From DASTPP01 sp035762175 (GTDB lineage: Bacteria > Myxococcota_A > Polyangia > Polyangiales > Polyangiaceae): 64,000 nucleotides of DNA. The translations under genes were made by a program, and so were the position numbers. The stretch lies in NCBI GenBank assembly GCA_035762175.1, contig DASTPP010000345.1:5961-69960 (forward strand). The letters are read 5' to 3'. The notes below the pieces were generated by a model that was not told where the DNA came from, did no database searches, and was given only the letters and a program-made list of their open reading frames with translations. Shown piece by piece: positions 1-7,358 of this stretch (positions within the stretch are counted from its first letter, which is position 1; each line of letters opens with the position of its first letter).

Positions 1-1
1 C

Positions 2-265
2 GGCCCCGAGGTGGCCAAGTACATGAGCGTGCTCGTGCGCGTCGAGAACGTGAGCGTCACCAACCAGAACCCCGACGCGCCGGTCGACTTCGACGAGCTC
101 GCGGTGACGGGCAACCTGCGGGTCGACGACTTCATCTTCGACTACGACAACGCCAGCTTCCCCGTGGGCACGGCGTTCGCGCAGATCACCGGCCCGCTGC
201 ACTTCTCGTTCGGCAACAGCAAGATCTTGCCCCGCAGCGCCGCCGACCTGACCCCCTCGCCCTGA
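2..265 (+). CDS. 3' end of an unknown secreted or lipoprotein-type protein (partial)
   Basis: The reading frame is open from the left edge, so only the last ~87 residues are present and the true start lies outside. The peptide has alternating hydrophobic and polar stretches, with VENVSVTNQNPDAP, a GNLRVDDFIFDY segment, and GPLHFSF near the end. I recall this arrangement from C-terminal beta-rich domains of myxobacterial lipoproteins of unknown function, possibly OB-fold-like; that is a family impression, not a proof. It ends shortly before a GC-rich hairpin shared with convergent infC. No function is assigned. Confidence 0.6.
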   Translation, partial: GPEVAKYMSVLVRVENVSVTNQNPDAPVDFDELAVTGNLRVDDFIFDYDNASFPVGTAFAQITGPLHFSFGNSKILPRSAADLTPSP

Positions 266-307
266 TCAGGCGGCGGGTGACCGCGCGCCCGGCGGCGCCT
301 CGCTACG

Positions 308-342
308 CCGGCCGCCTCGGCCCGGGGGCGCGCGGCGGCCGG
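308..342. terminator. Hairpin between convergent genes
   Basis: A perfect 9-bp inverted repeat (308-316 with 334-342, CCGGCCGCC against GGCGGCCGG) lies between the stop of the left-edge gene and the stop of infC. It has no U-tract, so a bidirectional intrinsic terminator is an inference from position and structure. Confidence 0.45.
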
Positions 343-346
343 GGCG

Positions 347-1057
347 TCAGGCGTCGGGCCCCTCGTCGTCGTCGTCGTCGTCGTCGCTGTCGTCGTCGGG
401 CAGCTCGGGCTCTTGCGCCTCGGGCGGCGGCGTGCGGCCCTCTTTGAGCGCCTTCTCGCGCTCTTTCTCGCGCTGCACCTTGGCCTGCGCGGCCCGCTGG
501 CGCACGGCCTCTTTCGGGGCCACGAGCAGCGTCATCGTGCGGCCCTCGACGTTCGGCCGCGACTCGACGACGGCGATGTCTTCGAGCTTCTGGACGAGCC
601 AGTCGAGCTGCTCGCGCGCCTTCTCGGGGTGCGTGATCTCGCGGCCGCGGAAGCGCACCGTGAACTTGACCTTGTGGGCGGCCTCGATGAAGCGGCGCGC
701 GGCGCGCGACTTGAAGTCGAGGTCGTGGTCGTCGGTCTTCGGCCGCAGCTTGATCTCCTTGAGCTCGGAGTTCATCTGCGTGCGGCTCGCCCGGCTCTTC
801 TTCTTCGCCTCGTCGTACTTGTACTTGCCGAAGTCGAGAATCTTACAGAGCGGCGGCGCGTCTTTCGGGTTGAGCTCGACCAGGTCGAGCCCCCGCTGCC
901 GCGCCACTTTCAGCGCCTCGTGCGTCGGCATCACGCCGAGCAGCGCGCCGTCGGCGTCGACGACGCGCACCTCGGGAACGCGAATGCGCTGGTTGGTTCG
1001 GAGGGCGTGGCCCCGCTGGGGCTGGCGAAGATCAAATCGGGATTTACCAAGGGGCAT
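347..1057 (-). CDS. infC: Translation initiation factor IF-3 with acidic C-terminal tail
   Basis: IF-3 binds the 30S subunit and checks the start codon-fMet-tRNA pair. The 236-residue product has the N-domain (about 20-90, with LCKILDFGKYKYDEAKK linking the domains) and the C-domain (about 95-183, with VRFRGREITHPE). Typical IF-3 is about 180 residues. Here about 50 extra residues follow: a Lys/Arg/Glu-rich helix, then Pro/Glu and a run of Asp/Ser-Asp ending EGPDA. Myxococcus xanthus IF-3 (Dsg) also has a long C-terminal extension. The ATG start has a GAGGT about 12 nt upstream; IF-3 genes often use rare starts, and an ATT codon (Ile25) is an alternative. The usual partners rpmI and rplT do not follow. 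The Asp run is coded by a GAC repeat prone to slippage. Confidence 0.95.
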   Translation of the reverse strand: MPLGKSRFDLRQPQRGHALRTNQRIRVPEVRVVDADGALLGVMPTHEALKVARQRGLDLVELNPKDAPPLCKILDFGKYKYDEAKKKSRASRTQMNSELKEIKLRPKTDDHDLDFKSRAARRFIEAAHKVKFTVRFRGREITHPEKAREQLDWLVQKLEDIAVVESRPNVEGRTMTLLVAPKEAVRQRAAQAKVQREKEREKALKEGRTPPPEAQEPELPDDDSDDDDDDDEGPDA

Positions 1058-1349
1058 CGTGTCGTGCAGACCTCATGGGTGGGGGAGACAATGCGCCGGC
1101 CGGCGCGCGTCGGGGCCTCGGGGGCCGGGCGGCGGGCGCGCCGGGGGGCGGCTTCGGGCGTGCTCGTTTCGCCGCGGGCGCCCCGCCCGTCACGGCGGCG
1201 GCGCCTCGGCCAGGCAAGCCCTGCGGCCCGGGCGAGCGCGGCGTTTACCGCGCCCGACCGTCGTACGCAGGGGACGCCGGAGAAAGCACGGGCCGTAGTC
1301 AAGCACGCTCACCGGGGGAGTCAAGAAGCCTGAACGGGGCCCTTCGCGC

Positions 1350-1487
1350 CCGCCCGCGCGCCCTCGTCGCGGGCCCCCCGAGGCAACGTCCGCGCGCCCT
1401 CGCCTCGGGCCCCTCGAGGCAACGCCCGCGCGCCCTCGTCGCGGGCCCCTCGAGGCAACGCCCGCGGGCCCTCGCCTCGAGCCCCCG
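1350..1487. repeat. 36-bp tandem repeat, about 4 copies
   Basis: Units start near 1381, 1417 and 1453 with exact 36-nt spacing and share AGGCAACGCCCGCGCGCCCT followed by CGTCGCGGGCCCCTCG or a close variant. A partial copy precedes them from 1350. The copies differ at a few positions only. The array lies between the divergent infC and coaA. Confidence 0.8.
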
Positions 1488-1508
1488 AAGGGGCCCACCC
1501 GGCGCCGT

Positions 1509-1690
1509 GCCGAGGGGCCATACGCCGCGCCGAAGGGCTGCGCTCGGCGCGGCGCCGAGGGTCCGCACGCCGCGCCGAAGGGCTGTGCTCGGCTCGGCGC
1601 CGAGCGGCCCGGCGCGGCGCCGAGGGGCCCGCCCGGCGCCGTGGTCCGAGGGGTTCGCCCGGCGCGGCGCCGAGGGGCCGGCCCCGGGGC
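1509..1690. repeat. 45-bp tandem repeat, about 3 copies plus degenerate ends
   Basis: Units begin with GCCGAGGG or a variant at 1509, 1554 and 1599, exactly 45 nt apart. They share GCCGCGCCGAAGGGCTG. More degraded copies (GGCGCGGCGCCGAGGGGCC) continue to about 1690. This family differs in sequence from the 36-bp array immediately before it. Confidence 0.75.
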
Positions 1691-1782
1691 GCCTCGCCGG
1701 AGGGGCCCGCCGCCCCCGCGGCCCGAGCTCGGGCGTGGCGCCCGCCGGGCCGTTCTGGGGTAAAACCACGGGCGAGCGCCGC

Positions 1783-2718
1783 ATGAGCCCGACCCTATCG
1801 CGATACCTCTCGTTCTCGCGCGCCGAGTGGGCGCGGCTGCGCGCCAACACGCCGCTCACGCTCGGCGAGGCCGACCTCGAGGCGCTGCGCGGCATCAACG
1901 AGGCGCTCTCGATCGACGAGGTGGTCGAGGTCTACCTGCCGCTCTCGCGGCTGGTCAACCTCTACGTGACCGCCTCGCAGGGCCTGCGGCAGGTGGCCGA
2001 CACCTTTCTCGGCCGGCCGACGGCGCGCGTGCCCTACGTCGTGGGCCTGGCCGGCAGCGTGGCCGTGGGCAAGAGCACGACGGCGCGCGTGCTCTGCGCC
2101 CTGCTGGGGCGCTGGCCGACGCACCCGAAGGTCGATCTGCTCACCACCGACGGCTTTCTCTACCCCAACCGCGAGCTCGAGGCCCGGGGGCTGATGGGCC
2201 GCAAGGGCTTCCCCGAGAGTTACGACCTGCGGCGCCTCGTGCAGCTTCTCTCGGACCTCAAAGCGGGGCACGCCGAGGTACACGCGCCGGTCTACTCGCA
2301 CCAGGCGTACGACATCGTGCCGGGCCAGGCCCAGGTGATTCGCCAGCCCGACGTGCTCATCGTCGAGGGCCTCAACGTCTTGCAGCCCGGCCCGCCGGGC
2401 GCCTCGGCCAAGCCCTTCGTGTCCGACTTCTTCGACTTCTCGGTCTACGTCGACGCCGACGAGGACGACATCGCGCGCTGGTACGAAGAGCGCTTCTTGC
2501 GCCTGCGCGAGACCGTCTTCACCGACCCGCATTCGTACTTTCACCGCTACGCCGCGCTCACGCCCGAGCAGGCGCGGCAGACGGCGCGCTCGATCTGGCG
2601 CGAGATCAACGGGGTGAACCTGCGCGAGAACGTCTTGCCGACCCGCGAGCGGGCGCACCTCGTGCTCGAGAAGGGCCCCGACCACGCCGTCCGCGCCGTC
2701 AAGCTGCGCCGGCTGTAG
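1783..2718 (+). CDS. coaA: Type I pantothenate kinase
   Basis: Catalyses ATP-dependent phosphorylation of pantothenate, the first and regulated step of coenzyme A synthesis in the cytoplasm. The 311-residue protein matches the usual ~310-316. It has the Walker A motif GSVAVGKS (91-98), the TTDGFLYPN segment (121-129) and RKGFPESYD (140-148), all hallmarks of the CoaA type I family. The ATG at 1783 was chosen because homology to CoaA begins there. The frame is open further upstream, but that part is Arg/Pro-rich repeat translation. The gene stands alone, divergent from infC, and is followed by a strong hairpin at 2726-2767. Confidence 0.95.
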   Translation: MSPTLSRYLSFSRAEWARLRANTPLTLGEADLEALRGINEALSIDEVVEVYLPLSRLVNLYVTASQGLRQVADTFLGRPTARVPYVVGLAGSVAVGKSTTARVLCALLGRWPTHPKVDLLTTDGFLYPNRELEARGLMGRKGFPESYDLRRLVQLLSDLKAGHAEVHAPVYSHQAYDIVPGQAQVIRQPDVLIVEGLNVLQPGPPGASAKPFVSDFFDFSVYVDADEDDIARWYEERFLRLRETVFTDPHSYFHRYAALTPEQARQTARSIWREINGVNLRENVLPTRERAHLVLEKGPDHAVRAVKLRRL

Positions 2719-2725
2719 CGCCGCC

Positions 2726-2767
2726 CCCGCCCGGGCGGGCGCGCTCGCGCGGGGCCCCCCGGGCGGG
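2726..2767. terminator. Hairpin after coaA
   Basis: A perfect 10-bp stem (CCCGCCCGGG at 2726-2735 with CCCGGGCGGG at 2758-2767) lies between the convergent coaA and the gene ending at 2814. It lacks a T-tract. Terminator function is inferred from its position between convergent stops. Confidence 0.5.
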
Positions 2768-2813
2768 GTGGTTTCCGGTGGCCGCTGAGCCGATATGCCA
2801 GCGTTCGGCTTTC

Positions 2814-3620
2814 TCACCCCTCCGCCTCGTCTTCGCCCCCCTCCGGCCCCGCCTCGCCGCCCGGCTCGCCCGCCGCCTTCTCTTTGCGCGCGCCGCCCGT
2901 GTGCCACGCCACCAGCGGCGCGAGCAGCGCCTCGGCGAGCGAGCGCGCCGCGGGGTCGCCCAGATCGTCGCCCGCGTCGGCGTGGGCCGTGACGCGCAGC
3001 ACGTAGCTGCGTAGCGACGTGACGAGCGCGTCGAGCGGCTCGCGCACGCGCGCGCCCGCCTTGACCTCGGCCCGACGCTTGGTCACCTGCAGCGCCTCGC
3101 CGTACGCCTCGAACGTGTCGCGAATGGCCTCGACGAAGGTCTCGCCCCCGAGCACCCTGATGGGTTCGGTGTGCTCGGGTAGGTCGGCCCGGTCGAGCAG
3201 CTTTTGCACCTCGGCCCACTGGGTCACGAAGGGCGCCTGCGTGAAGCCGAGCCCGAACGGATACAACTTGTCGAGCAGGCGCCGCGCCATCGCCGCCTTC
3301 TCGGCCCAGGGCCCCGGCGAGGGCAGCCTCGCCCACCCCTGCAGAAACCCGTGAAAGGCCCCGCACGCGGCGTCGACCCGCACGTCGGCCGCGAGGGCCG
3401 CGCTCGGATCGAGGGCCTTGACCTCCTCGAGCCGCACGCGCGACGCGCGCAGCGCCTCGACGGAGCTCGAGAGGCGCTCGGCGGCCTTGGCCAGCGGCAG
3501 GGTCAGCTGCGCGCGGTGGTCGTCGGCGACCGTGAGCAGCCGGGTGCTCAGCGCGACGGCGTTGGGCGCCGAGAGGTGGGGGAGCGAAACGAGCGAGGGG
3601 GTCGAGTACGAGCGAGCCAT
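2814..3620 (-). CDS. Unrecognised cytoplasmic protein, 268 residues
   Basis: I do not recognise the family. The ATG at 3620 gives MARSYSTPSLVSL and a mostly helical protein with clear coding character: heptad-like stretches around residues 30-70, then AEKAAMARRLLDKLYPFGLGFTQ, and a charged C-terminus rich in Gly/Glu. No signal peptide, membrane span or known motif is visible. The frame stays open upstream to 4679, but that part translates intergenic repeats and is Arg/Pro-rich, so it was not used. No clear Shine-Dalgarno is seen. Like the protein at 7359-8213, it is a helical unknown of similar size with a tandem-repeat block upstream; I see no alignable similarity beyond that. Confidence 0.7.
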   Translation of the reverse strand: MARSYSTPSLVSLPHLSAPNAVALSTRLLTVADDHRAQLTLPLAKAAERLSSSVEALRASRVRLEEVKALDPSAALAADVRVDAACGAFHGFLQGWARLPSPGPWAEKAAMARRLLDKLYPFGLGFTQAPFVTQWAEVQKLLDRADLPEHTEPIRVLGGETFVEAIRDTFEAYGEALQVTKRRAEVKAGARVREPLDALVTSLRSYVLRVTAHADAGDDLGDPAARSLAEALLAPLVAWHTGGARKEKAAGEPGGEAGPEGGEDEAEG

Positions 3621-3949
3621 GACGAAGGGTCTTTCGGAGGTGAGGGGTTGGTCGAGGGCGCTTGGTCGACGCCCTTCTGTCTTCCCTTCGGCCTGCCTCG
3701 ACCCCAGTTGCTCGCCCCGAGACGAATTCGTCAGGCCGGGGTGATTTTCTCGAAAACCTGCGCAAAACCGCCTGAGAAAGCGCCGGTCGCCCGGTCTCGA
3801 CCGCAAAAAAACGCTCGGCGAAGCGTCACCCTGCCGGGTCGACGCTCGAAAAAGCGCTCGGCGAAGCGCCCCGGCGAGGTCGCGACCGACCCGAAAACGC
3901 TCGGCCAAGGGGGGGCGCGACGGTCCGGACCGTCGCGAACGCGCCTCCG

Positions 3950-4080
3950 CGAGCGTTTTTCGGCCGGGCCGACCGGCTCGGGGGGGCATTCTCGAGCGTT
4001 TTTCGGTCGGGCCGACCGTCTCGAAGGTGCACTGTTGGCGCTTTTCGGTCGGGCCGACCCGCTCGAGAGCGTTCCGAGAA
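3950..4080. repeat. 42-43-bp tandem repeat with a palindromic core
   Basis: The motif GCGTTTTTCGG starts at 3953 and 3996 and, as GCGCTTTTCGG, at 4038 (spacing 43 and 42). Each unit then carries CGGTCGGGCCGACCG or a near copy, a 7+1+7 palindrome. A degenerate fourth unit starts near 4069. Related inverse-orientation words (AAAAACGCTCGGCGAAGCG) occur at 3805-3890. Confidence 0.7.
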
Positions 4081-4299
4081 GGTCTCCTGGTCGAGCTGAC
4101 CCCCTCGGGGCGCTTTGGAAAGCGCTTGGGGCAGGTCGTACCCTCCCCCCGGGGTAGAGGCAGCGTCGGCACCGGCGGCGCCCGCGCCCCGCCCGAGGGC
4201 GGGGCGACCCAGCCGAGGAGCCTGGCCGAAGCGCCGGGCTTTGCTCTCCGTTCGAAGGGGGCTCGCCGCAGCCCAGGCTTTCGAGGGCGTTTCGAAACG

Positions 4300-4545
4300 C
4301 GCCCGGCTTTCTGCCCCCGGCTGAAGCCGGGGGCAGCGGACGCCCGCTCGTGCCACGCGGAAGCGGGCCGGTTCGGAGAGCCAAGCCCGCCCCCTCGCCG
4401 GGGGCCGGGCTCCCCCGGGCTTCGTCTTCGGGGCGAGCGCGCGACGCGGCGCGCGGCGCGAGAGCCCTGCCTCCGGCAGGGCTTTGCGAGCCGTTTCCGC
4501 GGGCGTTCGCTGCCCTCGGCTTCAGCCGGGGGCCGCCCGCTGGCG
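4300..4545. repeat. Diverged member of the palindromic element family
   Basis: Three hairpins follow one another: CTGCCCCCGGCT/AGCCGGGGGCAG (about 4310-4335), AGCCCTGCC/GGCAGGGCT (about 4462-4483) and CCTCGGCTTCAGCCGGGGG near 4515. The middle carries CAAGCCCG, GGGCCGGGCTC, GGGCTTCG and GCGAGCGCGCG words in the same order as the elements at 15106, 62156 and 63646. The terminal sequences differ, so this is a distant or decayed relative. Confidence 0.5.
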
Positions 4546-4800
4546 GCCGGCGAAGGCGCGGGCTTCGAGGCCTTCGCCGCCGCGGCCCGAGAGGGCCTCT
4601 CGTTCACACCGCCGGTCTTCTTCGCTGCCATCGGAGCCTCGTTCTCGACGCTTCGGTTCCGGGAAGCGCCCCCCACCAAAGCGGCCCTCCCCTCCCCTCG
4701 TGCCGCCCCGGCCGCCCATCCGCGACGATGGGCGGCACGGGCTGCGACAAAGCGGGCCAGCCTCTTGCCTTCGGCTCCGCCGTCGGGGCACCGTAGGCGC

Positions 4801-5865
4801 GTGAAGGGCGCCCGCCGAAGCCCTCAAGGGCCTGCCGACGTCGGCCGTGCCGATCTCGACGCGGCGCTCGAAGCCCTCGACGTCGACGAGCTACGAGCGT
4901 TCCTCGTCGAGGCGCTCGAAGCCCTCGACGAAGGCCCTCGCCTTCGGCTCCAAACCTCGCTTTTGCAACGGGCCGCCACGAGGAACGCCGCCCCGCGCCT
5001 GGGCGCGGCGTCACCCCCGGCAGCGGGGACGGTCGCAAACGCCTCGCCGCCCGCCTCACGCCCACGCCAAGGCCCGCTCGCGCCACCCCCTGCGCCCCCC
5101 ACGAGCCCCACTCCGACGAGGCTCGCCTCGCCCTCGGGCAGCGTCGCCCCCCAGCGCACCGCCTTCGACTATCTCGCCGAGGTCGGAGCCCACCTCGCCG
5201 CCGGGCGGGCCGACGACGCCATTCGATGCGCCGAAGCCTCGCTCGCCATCTGGCCCCACGGGCTCAAAGGCCGCTTTCAGCGCAAGCTCGGCGAGGCCTA
5301 CGCCGCCAAAGGCCAGCCCGACCGCGCCGTCGAGGCCGTCTGGATGGGCTTTCTCGACGACCCCGAGCCCGAGACCTTCCGCACGCTGCGACGACGGGCC
5401 AAGGAGGCGGGGGCCTGGCCCGCCTGGCGGCAGCGGGCGATCGACCACCTCGCCATCGAGCACCCGCAGGCGAAGAAGGCGGCGTCGGCGCTGGTCGAGA
5501 TCTTCTTGTTCGAAGGCAAGCCGCTCGACGCGCTGCGCGAGGCCCGACGGCGCCCCATCTTTCCGCGCGCCTGGCTCGTTCTCGCCGGCGGCCTCGCGGC
5601 AGAGCACCCGCGCGAGGCGCTCGCCGTCTTCGACGAGAAGGTCGTGCCCCAGTTCACGAGCACCCCCTCGCGCCAGCGCCTCGTCGACATCGTCAAGGTT
5701 CTGCGGGCGCTGCAGCAGGGGGCCGAGCAGGCGGGGTTGGGCGAGGGGTTCAAGGCGCTCGTGGCGAAGATTCGTCGGGACTTCGAGAGGAAGCCGTGGC
5801 TGATGGAGGTGCTCGCGAAGGAGGGCTGGGCGGAGAGCGCCGGACGAGGTGGCGCCTCGAGATGA
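4801..5865 (+). CDS. DUF6880/SWIM-associated type helical-repeat protein
   Basis: A 354-residue protein with an N-terminal helical segment (about 15-60, LDAALEALDVDELRAFLVEALEAL), a Pro/Ala/Ser-rich linker (about 60-115), and a C-terminal alpha-repeat domain beginning AFDYLAEVGAHLAAGRADDAIRCAE. That last part resembles the TPR-like region after SWIM zinc fingers or in DUF6880 proteins. I see no SWIM CxCx motif here, so the zinc finger is absent or lost. The role is unknown. The GTG at 4801 is the first start after the repeat-derived upstream sequence; no clear ribosome binding site supports it, so the N-terminus is uncertain. Confidence 0.65.
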   Translation: MKGARRSPQGPADVGRADLDAALEALDVDELRAFLVEALEALDEGPRLRLQTSLLQRAATRNAAPRLGAASPPAAGTVANASPPASRPRQGPLAPPPAPPTSPTPTRLASPSGSVAPQRTAFDYLAEVGAHLAAGRADDAIRCAEASLAIWPHGLKGRFQRKLGEAYAAKGQPDRAVEAVWMGFLDDPEPETFRTLRRRAKEAGAWPAWRQRAIDHLAIEHPQAKKAASALVEIFLFEGKPLDALREARRRPIFPRAWLVLAGGLAAEHPREALAVFDEKVVPQFTSTPSRQRLVDIVKVLRALQQGAEQAGLGEGFKALVAKIRRDFERKPWLMEVLAKEGWAESAGRGGASR

Positions 5866-5985
5866 CCCGTTCGTCGTGCCCGATGGGGTGCACGAGAACG
5901 GCACGCGACCAGCCGTCATTGAGCGCCACGCGTCGGGGCACGACGGGGGTTGCGTTCGCCGGGCTTCGTGACCCATGCTCGAGGC

Positions 5986-6225
5986 ATGATCAGCAAGCGC
6001 GTGGCGAAGGTCATCACGTGGGACGGTCAGCAGGTGCCGCCCGAGCTGCGCGAGCTTCCGCCCGGGCAGTACGCGCTCGAGCCGGTCGATGACGGGGCCC
6101 TGACCGAAGAGCAAGACGCCGGGCTCGAGCAAGGGCTCGCCTCGCTCGATCGGGGCGAAGGGCGTCCGGCCGGCGAGGTGGCCGAGCGCTTGCGCGGGCT
6201 CATCGCGAAGCGGCGCGCGGGGTGA
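5986..6225 (+). CDS. Probable antitoxin of a ParE-type module
   Basis: A 79-residue acidic protein with an N-terminal basic stretch (MISKRVAKVITWDGQQVP) and a C-terminal helix ending LRGLIAKRRAG. It has the size and position of the antitoxin in ParD/RelB-like modules, but I cannot name its DNA-binding fold. The next gene starts on the GTG that overlaps this stop by 4 nt, so the two are translationally coupled. Antitoxin function is inferred from the neighbour. Confidence 0.7.
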   Translation: MISKRVAKVITWDGQQVPPELRELPPGQYALEPVDDGALTEEQDAGLEQGLASLDRGEGRPAGEVAERLRGLIAKRRAG

Positions 6226-6506
6226 CCGTCCTCTTCTCGCCCGAGGCCGAGCTCGACCTCGCCACGACCCTCGAGCACCTCGCCGAGCGCAACACCGACG
6301 CCGCCGAAGCGCTTCGGCTCGACGTGTTTCGGCAGCTCTCGCTCCTCGACGAGGGCGCGGTCGACGGTGCCCTCACGACGCTCCGAAGCGGGCGCCGCGT
6401 CCGGCGATGGTTGGTCTACCCGCTCTGGGTCTATTATCGGCGCCAGGGCAGCGTGCTCGAAGTCGTGCGCGTATACCACCACGCGCGCCGGCCGCTCGAG
6501 CGCTGA
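6222..6506 (+). CDS. RelE/ParE-family toxin
   Basis: A 94-residue protein with the ParE/RelE pattern: N-terminal SPEAELDLATTLEHLAERN helix pair, central FRQLSLLDEGAVDG, and the C-terminal strands RRWLVYPLWVYYRRQGSVLEVVRVYHHARR. ParE members poison DNA gyrase and RelE members cut mRNA on the ribosome; which applies here cannot be told from sequence alone. The GTG start lies inside the upstream stop (GTGA overlap). The C-terminal VYHHARRPL is typical of the family. Confidence 0.85.
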   Translation: MTVLFSPEAELDLATTLEHLAERNTDAAEALRLDVFRQLSLLDEGAVDGALTTLRSGRRVRRWLVYPLWVYYRRQGSVLEVVRVYHHARRPLER

Positions 6507-6689
6507 CGCCACCCGCCTCGCCGCGGGCGTCCTGACGCCGGCGCATCGGCTGGCGGCGCGACCCGCGGTGCTGTCCGGTCGACGTGCTCGGCGCCCCTGA
6601 CCCCCGGTTGCATCGTCGTTCGGGTAGCCAAACGTGCAACCTGGCCCCCCTGCGCCGCGCCCGGCCCGCCGCCCCGCCGAGGTCGGGCG

Positions 6690-7060
6690 GGCCGAAGCCT
6701 GACCGTTCTGCACCAACGGAAGCGTTGCCCGACCTAAGCCAGACCCTTCGCCCGGAGACGGATCCGTCCCCTCCCCCATCGTCTGACCGTTCGTTCGAAA
6801 CCCCGCCGGGCCCGACCCAAAGCCGGACCGTTCGAAATTCGCCCCTAAACGCCCCCGCCAGAACGGTCGGGCTTCGATCGGCCATCGAATTCGTTGCCGA
6901 CCGAAGGGTCGGGCTTCGATCGGCCATCGAATTCGTTGCCAGCCGAAGGGTCCGGCTTCGATCGGCCAACGGATCCGTTCGAAACCGAAGGGTCTGGCTT
7001 GGGTCGACCAACGAATTCGTTAGGGCCGAACGGTCTGGCTTTGGCGAGCGCTCGGATCGA
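6690..7060. repeat. 42-bp tandem repeats, left half inverted relative to right half
   Basis: On the right, units starting GGGCTTCGATCGGCC or variants lie at 6869, 6911, 6953, 6995 and 7036 (spacing 42, 42, 42, 41). Each contains a CGAATTCGTT or GGATCCGTT core and ends CCGAAGGGTC. On the left (6690-6860) the same words occur as reverse complements (AAGCCAGACCCTTCG, GACCGTTCG). The block is therefore a large imperfect inverted repeat made of minisatellite units. Confidence 0.8.
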
Positions 7061-7104
7061 CCCCCCGGCCCCCCTCCGGTCGCCCCCCCCTGCCCTACCC
7101 CGGC

Positions 7105-7250
7105 CCCCCCTTGCCCTCGCGGGGGGTTGCCTGGCGGCACGGAGGCGGTCGGCCTGGGACGCCCGGCCCCCTGCTCTCGCGGGGGGTTGCCCTGGCGGCA
7201 CGGCGGCGGCCGGCCTGGGCGGCCCGACCCCCTGCCGTCGCGGGGTTTTT
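7105..7250. repeat. 61-bp tandem repeat, 2.5 copies
   Basis: CTCGCGGGGGGTTGCCTGGC and CTCGCGGGGGGTTGCCCTGG begin two consecutive units that continue with GGCACGGNGGCGG and GGCCTGGG. A third shortened copy (CGTCGCGGGGTTTTTTGGCC) ends the array about 110 bp before the next start. Confidence 0.75.
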
Positions 7251-7358
7251 TGGCCATCGGACCGACAAAGCGCGAGGGAGAGAAAAAAAGATCGGCGGCG
7301 TTAGCAACCGGCCCGCGGGGCGACCGAAGGGACTTTCAGAAGCCCCAAGGAGCCGACC

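Larger units (their letters stand above)
1058..1782. other. Divergent infC-coaA gap, filled by GC-rich tandem repeats
   Basis: This 725-bp gap between the two divergent starts carries no convincing gene. A frame open into coaA gives Arg/Pro/Ala-rich low-complexity peptide without recognisable motifs. Two repeat families occupy the right two thirds (1350-1487 and 1509-1690). Promoters for both genes must lie here but I could not point to -35/-10 boxes with confidence. Confidence 0.6.
3621..4800. other. Long non-coding gap with repeats and a palindromic element
   Basis: About 1.2 kb between divergent genes, with no credible gene in any frame. It holds AAAACGCTCGGC-type short repeats (3790-3900), a 43-bp tandem repeat (3950-4080) and a hairpin-rich palindromic element (about 4300-4545). 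Near 4720-4800 there is ordinary GC-rich sequence in front of the next start. Confidence 0.6.
6507..7358. other. 850-bp non-coding gap with two repeat arrays
   Basis: No frame gives a credible protein. A short inverted repeat (GGTTGCA at 6606, TGCAACC at 6635) is followed by 42-bp repeats in both orientations (6690-7060) and a 61-bp repeat (7105-7250). The last 90 bp lead into the next gene, with AAGGAG just before its ATG. Confidence 0.6.

Noticed and set aside
413..1333. Plus-strand open frames opposite infC
   Set aside because: High-GC shadow frames with Arg/Leu-rich composition; the minus strand encodes a clear IF-3.
1075..1782. N-terminal extension of coaA by 236 residues
   Set aside because: The extension translates the tandem repeats into Arg/Pro/Ala-rich peptide; CoaA homology and normal length begin at the ATG at 1783.
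3418..3744. Plus-strand small gene opposite the 2814-3620 gene
   Set aside because: Ser/Arg-rich antisense translation without family features; the minus strand reads as a regular protein.
6606..6641. Integron attC-like site (GGTTGCA...TGCAACC)
   Set aside because: Only a 7-bp inverted repeat; the GTTRRRY core sites and an integrase are missing.
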